Assembly: GCF_007988965.1 (NCBI RefSeq)
Contig: NZ_BJVD01000001.1
Location: 620,001-684,000 of the forward strand
DNA: 64,000 nucleotides
Direction of reading: 5' to 3'
Origin: Rummeliibacillus stabekisii
GTDB lineage: Bacteria; Bacillota; Bacilli; Bacillales_A; Planococcaceae
Part shown: positions 36,432 through 44,700 of the stretch, in pieces
How the letters are laid out: each line of letters starts with the position of its first letter
How positions within the stretch are numbered: the stretch's first letter is position 1
Position numbers and translations under genes: made by a program
The notes under the pieces: generated by a model
The model's input: the letters and a program-made list of their open reading frames with translations, nothing else
Told to the model about the DNA's origin: nothing
Databases searched by the model: none

Positions 36432-37976
36432 ATGTCAAATAGATCTTATTACCTTGGTGTTGATATTGGCACGACTGCTACAAAAGCTGTTTTATTTGGC
36501 GAAAAAGGCCAAGTCATCAGTACACATCGTGCAGGATATCCTTTATATAGCCCAACTCCTAGCGTAGCAGAACAAGACCCAGACGAAATTTTAAATGCAG
36601 TAAAAGAAACTATTCGAGTTGCTATTGAGAAGAGCCAAATAAATGTAGAACAATTAAAATTGGTATCATTTAGTGCAGCCATGCATAGCCTTATTGCTAT
36701 TGGTGAAAACGGGAAACCCCTTACTAGATGCATCACCTGGGCCGATAGCCGTGCCACTGACTGGGCAGAAAAAATAAAAAAAGAAATGAATGGGCATGAT
36801 ATTTACAGTCGAACAGGCACACCGATCCATCCGATGTCCCCTTTATGTAAAATTACATGGCTACGCCACGAGAAAAAAGAGATTTTCTCTAAAACCTATA
36901 AGTTTATTAGTATGAAAGAATATGTGTTTCATCATTTCTTCGGACGCTATATAGTGGACCATTCTATTGCTTCTGCAACAGGCATGTTCAACCTTAAAAA
37001 TGCAGCGTGGGATGAGCAAGCACTGTCAGTAGCGGGCATTACAAAAGACCAACTTTCAGAGCTTGTGCCAACGACATTTTATCTTGATGGTTTAAAACAA
37101 GAAGTGTCTGAAGAACTTGGTATCCCTACACATATTCCATTTGTCGTAGGAGCGAATGACGGTGTTCTTTCTAACTTAGGTGTGAATGCAATCGATCCAG
37201 GCGTTGTGGCCGTAACAATTGGGACGAGCGGAGCCATCCGTACTGTAACTGACCGACCTGTAACCGATCCAAAAGGACGTATCTTCTGCTACGTACTCAC
37301 AGATAAGCATTGGGTTGTTGGTGGACCTGTCAATAATGGCGGTATGACATTCAGATGGCTGCGTGATGAACTTGCTTCTTCAGAAGTTGAAACAGCCAAA
37401 CGTCTAGGTATTGATCCATATGATGTATTAACGAAAATTGCTTCCAATGTAAATCCAGGCTCGGACGGTCTACTATTCCATCCTTATTTAGCCGGTGAAC
37501 GCGCACCGCTTTGGAATGCCAATGCCCGTGGTTCTTTCTTCGGATTAGGTTTACATCATAAAAAAGAGCATATGATCCGGGCAGTATTAGAGGGTGTTAT
37601 CTTTAATTTGTATACCGTCTTTATCGCCCTTCAAGAAGTAATCGGTGTGCCAAATAAAATCCAAGCTACTGGTGGCTTTGCCCGTTCTGCATTATGGCGC
37701 CAAATGATGGCTGATATCTTCAATCAAGAAGTGTCTGTTCCTGAAAGTTTTGAAAGCTCTTGCTTAGGAGCCATCGTTCTAGGCATGTATGCACTAGGCG
37801 AAATTGAAGATTTTTCAATTGTTTCTGATTGGGTTGGTTCTACTCATCTACACAAACCAATCGAAGAAAATGTTGAATTATATGTTGAATTGATTCCTAT
37901 CTTTATTCGTATTTCTCGGATGCTTTCACAAGAATACGAAGACATTTCCAAATTCCAAGAAAAATGGGTTAAATAA
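36432..37976 (+). CDS. gntK: Gluconokinase (FGGY family)
   Basis: Phosphorylates gluconate to 6-phosphogluconate. FGGY-type kinase of 514 residues: N-terminal phosphate loop GVDIGTTATKAV (D11), substrate-side SAAMHSLIAI and CITWADSRA, and the C-terminal ATP-binding block VTIGTSGAIR, ATGGFARSALWRQMMADIF. The presence of 6-phosphogluconate dehydrogenase, GntP permease and an RpiR regulator nearby supports gluconate over other FGGY substrates. It ends in a strong terminator, so it is a single-gene transcript. Confidence 0.92.
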   Translation: MSNRSYYLGVDIGTTATKAVLFGEKGQVISTHRAGYPLYSPTPSVAEQDPDEILNAVKETIRVAIEKSQINVEQLKLVSFSAAMHSLIAIGENGKPLTRCITWADSRATDWAEKIKKEMNGHDIYSRTGTPIHPMSPLCKITWLRHEKKEIFSKTYKFISMKEYVFHHFFGRYIVDHSIASATGMFNLKNAAWDEQALSVAGITKDQLSELVPTTFYLDGLKQEVSEELGIPTHIPFVVGANDGVLSNLGVNAIDPGVVAVTIGTSGAIRTVTDRPVTDPKGRIFCYVLTDKHWVVGGPVNNGGMTFRWLRDELASSEVETAKRLGIDPYDVLTKIASNVNPGSDGLLFHPYLAGERAPLWNANARGSFFGLGLHHKKEHMIRAVLEGVIFNLYTVFIALQEVIGVPNKIQATGGFARSALWRQMMADIFNQEVSVPESFESSCLGAIVLGMYALGEIEDFSIVSDWVGSTHLHKPIEENVELYVELIPIFIRISRMLSQEYEDISKFQEKWVK

Positions 37977-37984
37977 ATGTGATG

Positions 37985-38029
37985 ATGTCCTATTACTAGA
38001 CAATCTGCTCTAGCAATAGGACATTTTTA
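37985..38029 (+). terminator. Terminator after gntK
   Basis: A 16-bp stem (37985-38000 with 38009-38024, one mismatch) with an 8-base loop and TTTTT on the plus strand. Confidence 0.85.
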
Positions 38030-38036
38030 TGCTTAA

Positions 38037-38077
38037 AAAAAGAGCCAGTCACCCAAAAGGCAAAAGACTCTTCCATT
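38037..38077 (-). terminator. Probable terminator after gnd
   Basis: On the minus strand AAGAGTC and GGCTCTT (one G-U pair) flank a loop of about 20 bases and lead into TTTTTTT. Confidence 0.5.
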
Positions 38078-38087
38078 TATTCATTTA

Positions 38088-38984
38088 TTATTTTTTTTCA
38101 ACTGCATGGCCGCCAAATTCATTGCGAAGAGCAGCTACCACTTTTCCTGTAAACGTATCTTCTTCTAATGAACGATAGCGCATCATCAAAGCAAGTGATG
38201 TTACTGGCACTGGCGCTTGTAATTCCAACGCTGTTTCAACAGTCCATTTTCCTTCGCCTGATGAATGCATAATCCCTTTCAATTGATCTAATTTAGGATC
38301 TTTTGAGAAAGCATTTTGAGTTAATTCCATTAACCATGAACGAATAACAGATCCATGATTCCACATTTTCGCTACATTCTCGTAGTCATAATCAAACGGA
38401 CTCTTTTCTAATACTTCAAACCCTTCCGCGATCGCTTGCATCATCCCGTATTCAATACCGTTATGAATCATTTTGAGGAAGTGACCACTACCGGATTTCC
38501 CTGCATATAAGTAACCGTCCTCTACACAGATGTCTTTAATAATCGGTTGTATAGTTTGGAAAGCCTCTTCCTCTCCACCTATCATCATACAAGCACCTTC
38601 TAGTGCCCCAGAAGTTCCGCCACTTGTGCCACAATCCATAAAGAAGATACCAGATTGCTTTAACTCTTCGGAGATGCGCATTGCTTCTTTATAATGTGAA
38701 TTCCCGCCATCAATTAAGATATCCCCTGCTTCTAGTAGGCCTTTTAATTGTTCAATCGTTGTTTTCGTAATATCTCCTGCTGGCACCATTAACCAAATTA
38801 TGCGCGGTTTTGGCATTGCTGCTACAAGCTCCTCTAACGTTCCGAAGCTATTGCCTCCCGCATCTTTAAATTTGGATGTTGCTTCTTCATTCACGTCTGT
38901 CGCAAAAACTGTATGTTCATGTTTTAGTAAATTCAAACCTAAATTAAAGCCCATTTTCCCTAAACCAACTAAACCAATATTCAC
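38088..38984 (-). CDS. gnd: 6-phosphogluconate dehydrogenase, short (YqeC-type) form
   Basis: Oxidatively decarboxylates 6-phosphogluconate to ribulose-5-phosphate. At 298 residues it belongs to the short class, unlike the ~470-residue GndA. Rossmann motif VGLGKMG (6-12) is followed at the end of strand 2 by an aspartate (ATDVNEEA), which favours NAD over NADP. Substrate residues are in DGGNSHYKEA, GTSGGTSGA and the catalytic Lys/Asn block HFLKMIHNGIEYG. GTG start with AGGAG 9 bases upstream. It is divergent from rpiR and shares a control region with it. Confidence 0.92.
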   Translation of the reverse strand: MNIGLVGLGKMGFNLGLNLLKHEHTVFATDVNEEATSKFKDAGGNSFGTLEELVAAMPKPRIIWLMVPAGDITKTTIEQLKGLLEAGDILIDGGNSHYKEAMRISEELKQSGIFFMDCGTSGGTSGALEGACMMIGGEEEAFQTIQPIIKDICVEDGYLYAGKSGSGHFLKMIHNGIEYGMMQAIAEGFEVLEKSPFDYDYENVAKMWNHGSVIRSWLMELTQNAFSKDPKLDQLKGIMHSSGEGKWTVETALELQAPVPVTSLALMMRYRSLEEDTFTGKVVAALRNEFGGHAVEKK

Positions 38985-39023
38985 CTAAAACACTCCTTTT
39001 CCTTCTGTTTCTTTTATTATAGC

Positions 39024-39035
39024 GAAAATATTTTC
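39024..39035. promoter_or_regulatory. Perfect 12-bp palindrome in the gnd/rpiR control region
   Basis: GAAAATATTTTC is fully self-complementary, 40 bases upstream of gnd. It fits the same GAAA...TTTC plan as the sites near gntK. Confidence 0.5.
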
Positions 39036-39054
39036 TTTTTTAAATTAAAAATAT

Positions 39055-39067
39055 GAAAAAATATTTC
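39055..39067. promoter_or_regulatory. Candidate RpiR-type operator upstream of rpiR
   Basis: GAAAAAATATTTC is the reverse complement of the 13-mer upstream of gntK and lies 20 bases from the perfect palindrome, 56 bases before the rpiR start. Confidence 0.5.
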
Positions 39068-39122
39068 TAACCAGAATTATGCTATACTACTTTTACGAGT
39101 ATGAACGGAAAGGATTCTAATT

Positions 39123-39968
39123 ATGCCCCATAACACGTTAAAAAAAATTCAATCACTATATCCACGCCTAAGTGAAAAAGAAAAGAAAATAGCTGACTAT
39201 ATTAAAGATAAACCCGAAAAAATCGTTAATCAAACAATTAACGAAGTATCGCAAGACTTAAATATTGCAGATGCAACTGTTTTCCGCTTTTGTAAGCGCT
39301 TAGGTTTTAAAGGATACCAAGCCATGAAAATAGCTCTTGCAGCCGAAATCACAAAGCCTATTAAACAAATACATGAAGAAATAAAGGTAGATGATGACGA
39401 AATCACTATCTTTGAAAAAATTTTCAAGTCTAATATCCAAACACTTGAAAACACACTCCATGTAATTGATGGATCAGCAATTGTGAAAGCGACTCACTTA
39501 ATTTGCAATGCAGCTAACATCTATTTTTATGGCACCGGTGGTTCTTCTGTAATCGCTATGGATGCGTATCATAAATTTATTCGGACAGGAAAAAAATGTT
39601 TTGCTTTTATTGATTCTCACTTCCAATTAATGTCCGCTTCTCAGCTTTCCAAAGATGATGTAGCCATTGTCATTTCTCATTCTGGACGCAATCAGGATAC
39701 GTTGCAAATTGCTAAAACTGCTAAGGACAAAGGTGCAGCAATCATTGCAATCACAGGATTCCCTAAATCTCAAATAAGCCAGTTAGCTGATGCCTCCCTC
39801 TACACGAGTTCAGAGGAAACAGAATATCGCTCAGAGGCATTATCCTCTAGGATTGGTCAGTTAAGCATTATCGATGCTCTTTATGTAAACACCATGGTGC
39901 AGCATAAAGAAGAAGCAAATGTAGCCCTCGAACATATTCGCGATGCTATTGCTAAAACACGTATATAA
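39123..39968 (+). CDS. RpiR/MurR-family transcriptional regulator of the gluconate genes
   Basis: A 281-residue regulator: N-terminal HTH_6 domain (about 1-77; NQTINEVSQDLNIADATVFRFCKRLGFKGYQAMK) and C-terminal SIS phosphosugar-binding domain (about 125-255; YFYGTGGSSVIAMDAYHKF and VAIVISHSGRNQDTL). Such proteins sense phosphosugars; 6-phosphogluconate is the obvious candidate here. It is divergent from gnd, with two palindromic sites between. B. subtilis uses a GntR-family repressor for gluconate, so this would be a different control circuit. Confidence 0.88.
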   Translation: MPHNTLKKIQSLYPRLSEKEKKIADYIKDKPEKIVNQTINEVSQDLNIADATVFRFCKRLGFKGYQAMKIALAAEITKPIKQIHEEIKVDDDEITIFEKIFKSNIQTLENTLHVIDGSAIVKATHLICNAANIYFYGTGGSSVIAMDAYHKFIRTGKKCFAFIDSHFQLMSASQLSKDDVAIVISHSGRNQDTLQIAKTAKDKGAAIIAITGFPKSQISQLADASLYTSSEETEYRSEALSSRIGQLSIIDALYVNTMVQHKEEANVALEHIRDAIAKTRI

Positions 39969-40001
39969 AAAAGGATAGATGACATGTATCTATCCTTTTT
40001 G
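39967..40001 (+). terminator. Terminator after rpiR
   Basis: A perfect 13-bp stem AAAAAGGATAGAT / ATCTATCCTTTTT (39968-39980, 39988-40000), immediately after the stop. Confidence 0.8.
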
Positions 40002-40060
40002 CTTTATAGGTTCTTGTTTCCTAAAGTAGTATCCGGCAAGTAATAGATAAATCATATAAT

Positions 40061-40098
40061 AGCAGCCAATACAAATTATTTTGTATTGGCTGCTTTTT
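40061..40098. terminator. Second hairpin between convergent rpiR and the MFS gene
   Basis: A perfect 15-bp stem AGCAGCCAATACAAA (40061-40075) / its complement (40080-40094) followed by T residues on the plus strand; on the minus strand it lies 10 bases past the MFS stop. Confidence 0.7.
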
Positions 40099-40108
40099 AT
40101 GCATTTGT

Positions 40109-41527
40109 TTAATTCTTTGATTTAGATGGAACAAATAGGGTTAAGACAAGCGCAATAATAGCTAAGATTGTCATAAAATAATATGAATCACTTGAGCCTA
40201 AAACTGAAGCAAGAGTTTTGATTACCTTAACTGGAGTATTTGGTGTTTCCTTTAATAATGTTTCAGCATGACTTGTTGTTTGTGCTGTGAAAATTGTAAT
40301 TACCACGGCAGTACCAATTGCACCAGCAATTTGGCGTAAAGTATTGTTTACAGCAGTTCCATGCGTCACAAGTGCACGAGGTAAAGAATTTAAACTAGCT
40401 GTGTTCAAAGGCATTGTGATAAAACTTAATCCTACACGCAAGAAAATAGTCCGTATCATTAAGAAAACAAAGGGAGTTGTCTCTGTTAGATCTGTTACAA
40501 CCCACATAGAAGGAATAATAAAAATTAATCCTATGATAAATAAAGGTTTCGCTCCAAATCTATCATACAATTTACCTGTCACTGGAGACATTAAAGCATT
40601 GACAATCGCTCCAGGTAATAATAGTAATCCAGCTTCAAAGGCAGAGAACCCTCTTCCGTTTTGTAAATATATCGGCAATAGTACCATATCAGCATACATC
40701 ATCATGGTGACTATAATGTTGATGATGGATGTCAAAGTAAACAATTTATTTTTAAATACTGATAAATCGAGTAAAGGTTCAGTAGATTTAGACTGCTTTA
40801 AACAGAAAGTCAGTATTGCAACTATCCCTAGAATGATAGTGCATAATACAACCATATCCTCCCACCCCCTGCTGCCTGCAGAACTAAATCCATATAAAAT
40901 AAAACCAAAACCGATTGTAGATAAAATAACACTAACTATATCTAGTTTTACTTTTTCTGTTTCTGAAACATTCATTAAATATTTCATTGCTAAAACTATA
41001 ATTATTATAGTAAAAGGTATGATTCCAATAAATAACCAACGCCATGAATAATACTCTATTATAAAACCTGCTAGTGTAGGAGCAATTGCTGGAGCGAAAA
41101 TGATGGCTAGTCCGATGAAGCCCATCATACTCCCTCTTTTTTCTGGCGGGAAGATAAACATAACAACACTCATCAAAAGAGGCATAATTATTCCAGCACC
41201 AATTGCTTGAATCATACGACCTATTAATAATAATGGAAAGTTTATTGCTACCGCACATATTATTGAACCAAATAATAGGAAACCCATTGAACTTAAAAAT
41301 AACTGGCGTGTTGAAAATCGTTTCATCAAATAGGCAGTAATAGGTACTAATACTCCGTTAACTAACATAAAACCTGTGGCTAACCACTGTACAGTCGAAG
41401 CAGATATTGAAAATACAACCATTAGTTTACTAAATGCAACATTTAAGAGTGTTTGATTTAGAGTTGATAAAAAACAACCCAAAATTAATACTGTTAATAA
41501 TACTTTTTTATTTATTTTATTGGACAT
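40109..41527 (-). CDS. MFS multidrug exporter, DHA2 (EmrB/LmrB) type
   Basis: A 472-residue membrane protein with about 14 hydrophobic segments. The early NQTLLNVAFSKLM and QWLATGFMLVNG, loop 2-3 motif MKRFSTRQLF, and the antiporter motif region IFAPAIAPTLAGFI in TM5 are typical of DHA2 proton-driven exporters. It is divergent from a TetR regulator, the usual arrangement for inducible drug efflux. Both genes are visibly richer in A+T than the surrounding gluconate genes, suggesting a later insertion. Substrate unknown. Confidence 0.85.
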   Translation of the reverse strand: MSNKINKKVLLTVLILGCFLSTLNQTLLNVAFSKLMVVFSISASTVQWLATGFMLVNGVLVPITAYLMKRFSTRQLFLSSMGFLLFGSIICAVAINFPLLLIGRMIQAIGAGIIMPLLMSVVMFIFPPEKRGSMMGFIGLAIIFAPAIAPTLAGFIIEYYSWRWLFIGIIPFTIIIIVLAMKYLMNVSETEKVKLDIVSVILSTIGFGFILYGFSSAGSRGWEDMVVLCTIILGIVAILTFCLKQSKSTEPLLDLSVFKNKLFTLTSIINIIVTMMMYADMVLLPIYLQNGRGFSAFEAGLLLLPGAIVNALMSPVTGKLYDRFGAKPLFIIGLIFIIPSMWVVTDLTETTPFVFLMIRTIFLRVGLSFITMPLNTASLNSLPRALVTHGTAVNNTLRQIAGAIGTAVVITIFTAQTTSHAETLLKETPNTPVKVIKTLASVLGSSDSYYFMTILAIIALVLTLFVPSKSKN

Positions 41528-41573
41528 ATTCTATTTCCTCTCGTTAATTTGCTTTTTTAACACTGTGTCAATA

Positions 41574-41595
41574 AAATAGATAATATCATTTATTT
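41574..41595. promoter_or_regulatory. Candidate TetR-type operator
   Basis: A 22-bp imperfect palindrome (9 of 11 pairs complementary, central ATAATAT region) lies between the divergent MFS and TetR genes. The AT-rich setting raises the chance of coincidence. Confidence 0.35.
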
Positions 41596-41695
41596 AAATT
41601 GATTCCTATTTACAATTTTTTTAGAACTGATAACTATACAACACTTTTTTTAAAGGCATCGTCTTAATATAAGTAAATAGACAAAGGAGACCAAA

Positions 41696-42238
41696 ATGAA
41701 CAAACAAAAAAAGGAAGACCCTCGCGCCAAACGCTCTAAACAAATGTTAAAACAAGCTGCAGTGGATATATTGATAGAAAACCCTAATATATCAAAACTA
41801 ACTGTTCAAAAAATATCACAACAAGCAGGATTAAATCGCGCAACATTTTATTTACATTTTTTAGATATAGGAGACCTTTTAAAGCAGTTAGTCCACAATA
41901 TTTTTGACGACTTGTTGTTGGAAATGTCTCCAACCTTATTCGTTGATGATAAAAACAATAAAGAACAATTAATTGCATTTTTAGATTACTTTTATAAACA
42001 TCGAAAAATTTTTTCTGTTCTTATTGAACACCCTGGTTTCAAAAAAAAATTACAAATGATCTTAACGGATTCTATTGTCATGAAAAGAGAAAGAAAAAGT
42101 AAGGAAATTGAAGTAACAATTTTATCGATGGATATTCTTGCTTCCTCAATCCTCGGTATAATCATGTGGTGGCTAAAAGATGGAGTTCAGTTTAGTTCTG
42201 AATACATAGCAACGCAAATTATTGAGTTATATCGCTAA
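41696..42238 (+). CDS. TetR-family transcriptional regulator
   Basis: A 180-residue regulator with the N-terminal TetR helix-turn-helix (about 16-62; TVQKISQQAGLNRATFYLHFLDIGDLL) and a helical ligand-binding C-terminal half. Divergent from the exporter gene with 168 bases between, so it most likely represses that exporter. AAAGGAG precedes the ATG. It is strongly A+T-rich and has Lys-rich codon use compared with neighbours. Confidence 0.88.
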   Translation: MNKQKKEDPRAKRSKQMLKQAAVDILIENPNISKLTVQKISQQAGLNRATFYLHFLDIGDLLKQLVHNIFDDLLLEMSPTLFVDDKNNKEQLIAFLDYFYKHRKIFSVLIEHPGFKKKLQMILTDSIVMKRERKSKEIEVTILSMDILASSILGIIMWWLKDGVQFSSEYIATQIIELYR

Positions 42239-42291
42239 TTTTAGAAGATCAATAATATCTTGTATCCGACTTACTATAGTTTCATAAAATA

Positions 42292-42332
42292 AAAAAGAAC
42301 ATCACTATATAATAAGTGATGTTCTTTTTTTA
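42292..42332. terminator. Bidirectional terminator between tetR and gntP
   Basis: A perfect 13-bp stem AAAGAACATCACT (42294-42306) / AGTGATGTTCTTT (42315-42327) flanked by A and T runs, between converging genes. Confidence 0.85.
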
Positions 42333-42382
42333 TAGAGGCCAAAGTGTTGTTTTATTAAACACCTGAGAAGACTCACGTTTTT

Positions 42383-43711
42383 TTAAATAAACGCGTTTAA
42401 GATTAATGCAAAGATAAACGCCATAAATGACAGAATGGTCTCTAAAGCTGTCCAAGTCTTAAACGTTTCTTTAATTGATAATCCTAGATATTCTTTAACC
42501 ATCCAGAATCCTGCATCATTCACATGTGAAAACATTAATGAACCGGCACCCGTTACAATAACCAGTAACTCTAAGTTAACACCAGACATATTCGCAATAA
42601 TCGGAGATACTATGCCTGCTGCAGTTGTCAGTGCAACTGTTGCAGAACCTGTCGCGATACGAATTAAACCAGCAATAATAAACGCCAGTACTAGAGGAGA
42701 TACAGAGAAATTCTGTGCCAAATGGCCAATGGTATCACCGACACCACTATCAATCAAGATTTGTTTAAATCCGCCACCTGCACCGATAATCAAAACAATA
42801 GATCCTACTGGGACTAAACAATCTTCTGTAAATTTCTTGATAGCCTTGCGATCTTGTCCTAAACGCAGGCCAAGGAAATAGTATGCTGAGAAGACAGAGA
42901 TCAATAATGCGATTAGCGGGCTACCGATTAAAGTGAATAGTTTTTCAATTGTTTCACTCGCTTTTATATATGGCGCAATAGTACCAAGCACCATTAAAAT
43001 AACCGGCAAAAGAATAGAAAAGAATGAAATCCAAGTGCTTGGCATTTTGTCCTTTGGTATTTCTTCTACATGGACAAATTCAGGCTCTTCTTCGGGAGTG
43101 ACACGTTTACTAATAAACTTAGCGTAAAGCGGACCTCCGATAATGCCAGATGGAATGGCAATAATTAAAGAATATAAAAGCACTTTTCCCAAGTTCGCAT
43201 TGTAGATGCCTATAGCCGCTACTGCTCCTGGATGTGGTGGAACTAAGCCATGAACAATGGATAATCCAGCAATGGCAGGTAATGCAATTAATAAAATATT
43301 TTTCTTTGATGCTTTTTGTATCGAAATGACAAGCGGAAGTAAAATTAAAATTCCTACCTCAAAAAAGACCGGAATCCCAATTACAAATCCAGAGAAAAAC
43401 ATAGCCCAAGGCAATTTCTTTTCTCCGAACACTTTTATAAAGTAATTTGCGATGCGTAGCCCTGCCCCCGACTCAGCGAGCATCTTCCCTAGAATAGCGC
43501 CAAGTGCGATAATACCAATTAAGTGGCCGAGCGTCCCACCAACACCTGTTTCATATGCTTTTACGATTTCATCCAGCTTCATGCCAGTGAAAATAGCAAG
43601 GAACAGACTAGCAATCAATAAACTAATAAAAGCATGCCATTTAAAGACAGATACACCTAAGATAACGATGACAATCGCTAGCAGTGTAATCAACAATAAA
43701 TATGCGTCCAT
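42383..43711 (-). CDS. gntP: Gluconate permease, GntP family
   Basis: A 442-residue proton-coupled gluconate importer with 12-14 hydrophobic segments. Family marks are GVGGTLGHLIGIIALGAILGKML, SIVHGLVPPHPGAVAA and the C-terminal GAGSLMFSHVNDAGFW. ATG 43711 (GGGGGAAG upstream) was chosen over an ATG-like start 11 codons earlier. It is transcribed separately from gntK and gnd, with its own upstream motifs. The exporter/TetR pair lies between it and the other gluconate genes. Confidence 0.93.
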   Translation of the reverse strand: MDAYLLLITLLAIVIVILGVSVFKWHAFISLLIASLFLAIFTGMKLDEIVKAYETGVGGTLGHLIGIIALGAILGKMLAESGAGLRIANYFIKVFGEKKLPWAMFFSGFVIGIPVFFEVGILILLPLVISIQKASKKNILLIALPAIAGLSIVHGLVPPHPGAVAAIGIYNANLGKVLLYSLIIAIPSGIIGGPLYAKFISKRVTPEEEPEFVHVEEIPKDKMPSTWISFFSILLPVILMVLGTIAPYIKASETIEKLFTLIGSPLIALLISVFSAYYFLGLRLGQDRKAIKKFTEDCLVPVGSIVLIIGAGGGFKQILIDSGVGDTIGHLAQNFSVSPLVLAFIIAGLIRIATGSATVALTTAAGIVSPIIANMSGVNLELLVIVTGAGSLMFSHVNDAGFWMVKEYLGLSIKETFKTWTALETILSFMAFIFALILNAFI

Positions 43712-43743
43712 TTTACTTCCCCCTTTTATATGTTCTTCTATCA

Positions 43744-43757
43744 TGTAAGCATTTTCA
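43744..43757. promoter_or_regulatory. Candidate cre (CcpA) site upstream of gntP
   Basis: TGTAAGCATTTTCA differs from a strong cre sequence only by A for G in the central CG, 33 bases upstream of gntP. Confidence 0.4.
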
Positions 43758-43773
43758 TTAGACTTATTATAAG

Positions 43774-43786
43774 GAAAAAATTTTTA
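43774..43786. promoter_or_regulatory. Candidate RpiR-type motif upstream of gntP
   Basis: GAAAAAATTTTTA, preceded by G and followed by TT, matches the second gntK site at 14 of 16 bases. Confidence 0.35.
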
Positions 43787-43891
43787 TTAATCAATATAGA
43801 ATATGAAAAAAAAATACATGAACTTATGATATTCTAAGATATACCATTTCTCTTTGTATTCCCCAATACCTTAAAACTATACAATTTAAAA

Positions 43892-43920
43892 CAAAAAAGC
43901 CGAGATTTGCTCTCGGCTCA
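43892..43920 (-). terminator. Terminator after cotE
   Basis: A perfect 8-bp GC-rich stem AGCCGAGA (43898-43905) / TCTCGGCT (43911-43918) with TTTTTTG on the minus strand, 80 bases past the cotE stop. Confidence 0.8.
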
Positions 43921-43999
43921 ATTTTATACTTTTCCCACTATTAACAGATATCAAGATCAAAACTAACTAGATTGTCACTCTTTCAGAAAAGCAATTGAT

Positions 44000-44557
44000 T
44001 TATCCAAATGATGATGATTCTAATCCACTTGAGGAACTGGAAGAGCTAGAAGAACTGGAAGAAGAAGAGCTTTCATCTTTAAAGTCCCATTCTTCTTCAT
44101 CATCTAATGGATGGATGCTAATGCAAATCGTTGTTTCTCCCACAATTTCCGCCAGTAATTCTCTCTCTATTGTAATAATAAATTTTTCACCATCCGGACA
44201 AATAATGGCCTCAATGCAGTTTGGATGCTGGATGACACGGATATGCACCTCTTCTTTACCTGTTGACTCGTCTTCATCCCTGTAATGTAGCTTGATTCTT
44301 TCTTTATAGGGAATGGATTCTGAATGGACAGCCGTTTTAGAATGATTGTTATAGGCATACCATACATTAATATCATACTTGCCAGTGACTTCGACAAACT
44401 TGCCGACTTTTTTTGCAGAATAAGTATGATTGATGACCCAGCATCCTAAGATACTTGATGGATTATTTGGCGGACGCAGGTTTTCTGTGCATTCTGTACT
44501 TTTTTTACCCTTTGCAATCACTGCTTTTGTCACAATATGACGTAACTGTTTCAGCAT
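44000..44557 (-). CDS. cotE: Spore coat morphogenetic protein CotE with polyserine tail
   Basis: Directs assembly of the outer spore coat. The N-terminal and middle parts match CotE (REIVTKAVIAKGKK-like start, LGCWVINHTYSAKKVGKFVEV, INVWYAYNNHSKTAV). Total length 185. The C-terminal region, which in B. subtilis is acidic and mediates coat-protein interaction, ends here with an acidic stretch followed by 15 consecutive serines (about 163-177) and GLESSSFG. The serines use five different codons, so this is not simple triplet slippage. TAAAGGAGG precedes the ATG; upstream CATATGAT resembles a sigma-E -10. Confidence 0.93.
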   Translation of the reverse strand: MLKQLRHIVTKAVIAKGKKSTECTENLRPPNNPSSILGCWVINHTYSAKKVGKFVEVTGKYDINVWYAYNNHSKTAVHSESIPYKERIKLHYRDEDESTGKEEVHIRVIQHPNCIEAIICPDGEKFIITIERELLAEIVGETTICISIHPLDDEEEWDFKDESSSSSSSSSSSSSSSGLESSSFG

Positions 44558-44642
44558 GATTCCTCCTTTATTCCGTTCACCTCATCATATGCGGCTATGG
44601 CCTAGCAGGTTCTTAAATCAGTTGAAAAATAAAAATGGACAA

Positions 44643-44684
44643 AAAAGATGCCTTAAAACAAAAAGTTGTTTTAAGACATCTCTG
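44643..44684 (-). terminator. Terminator after ricA
   Basis: A 16-bp stem with one mismatch (44646-44661 with 44666-44681) and a T run on the minus strand separates ricA from cotE. Confidence 0.75.
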
Positions 44685-44700
44685 ATGATGGGCTACTAAA

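Noticed and set aside
40287-41051. 254-residue open frame opposite the MFS exporter
   Set aside because: Lies entirely antisense to a clear membrane transporter, has no ribosome site and no recognisable domain; it mirrors the hydrophobic codons of the real gene.
43995-44285. Acidic repeat-like open frame (LEELEELEE pattern) opposite cotE
   Set aside because: It is the complement of the cotE polyserine tract; the apparent heptad-like repeat is a codon artefact.
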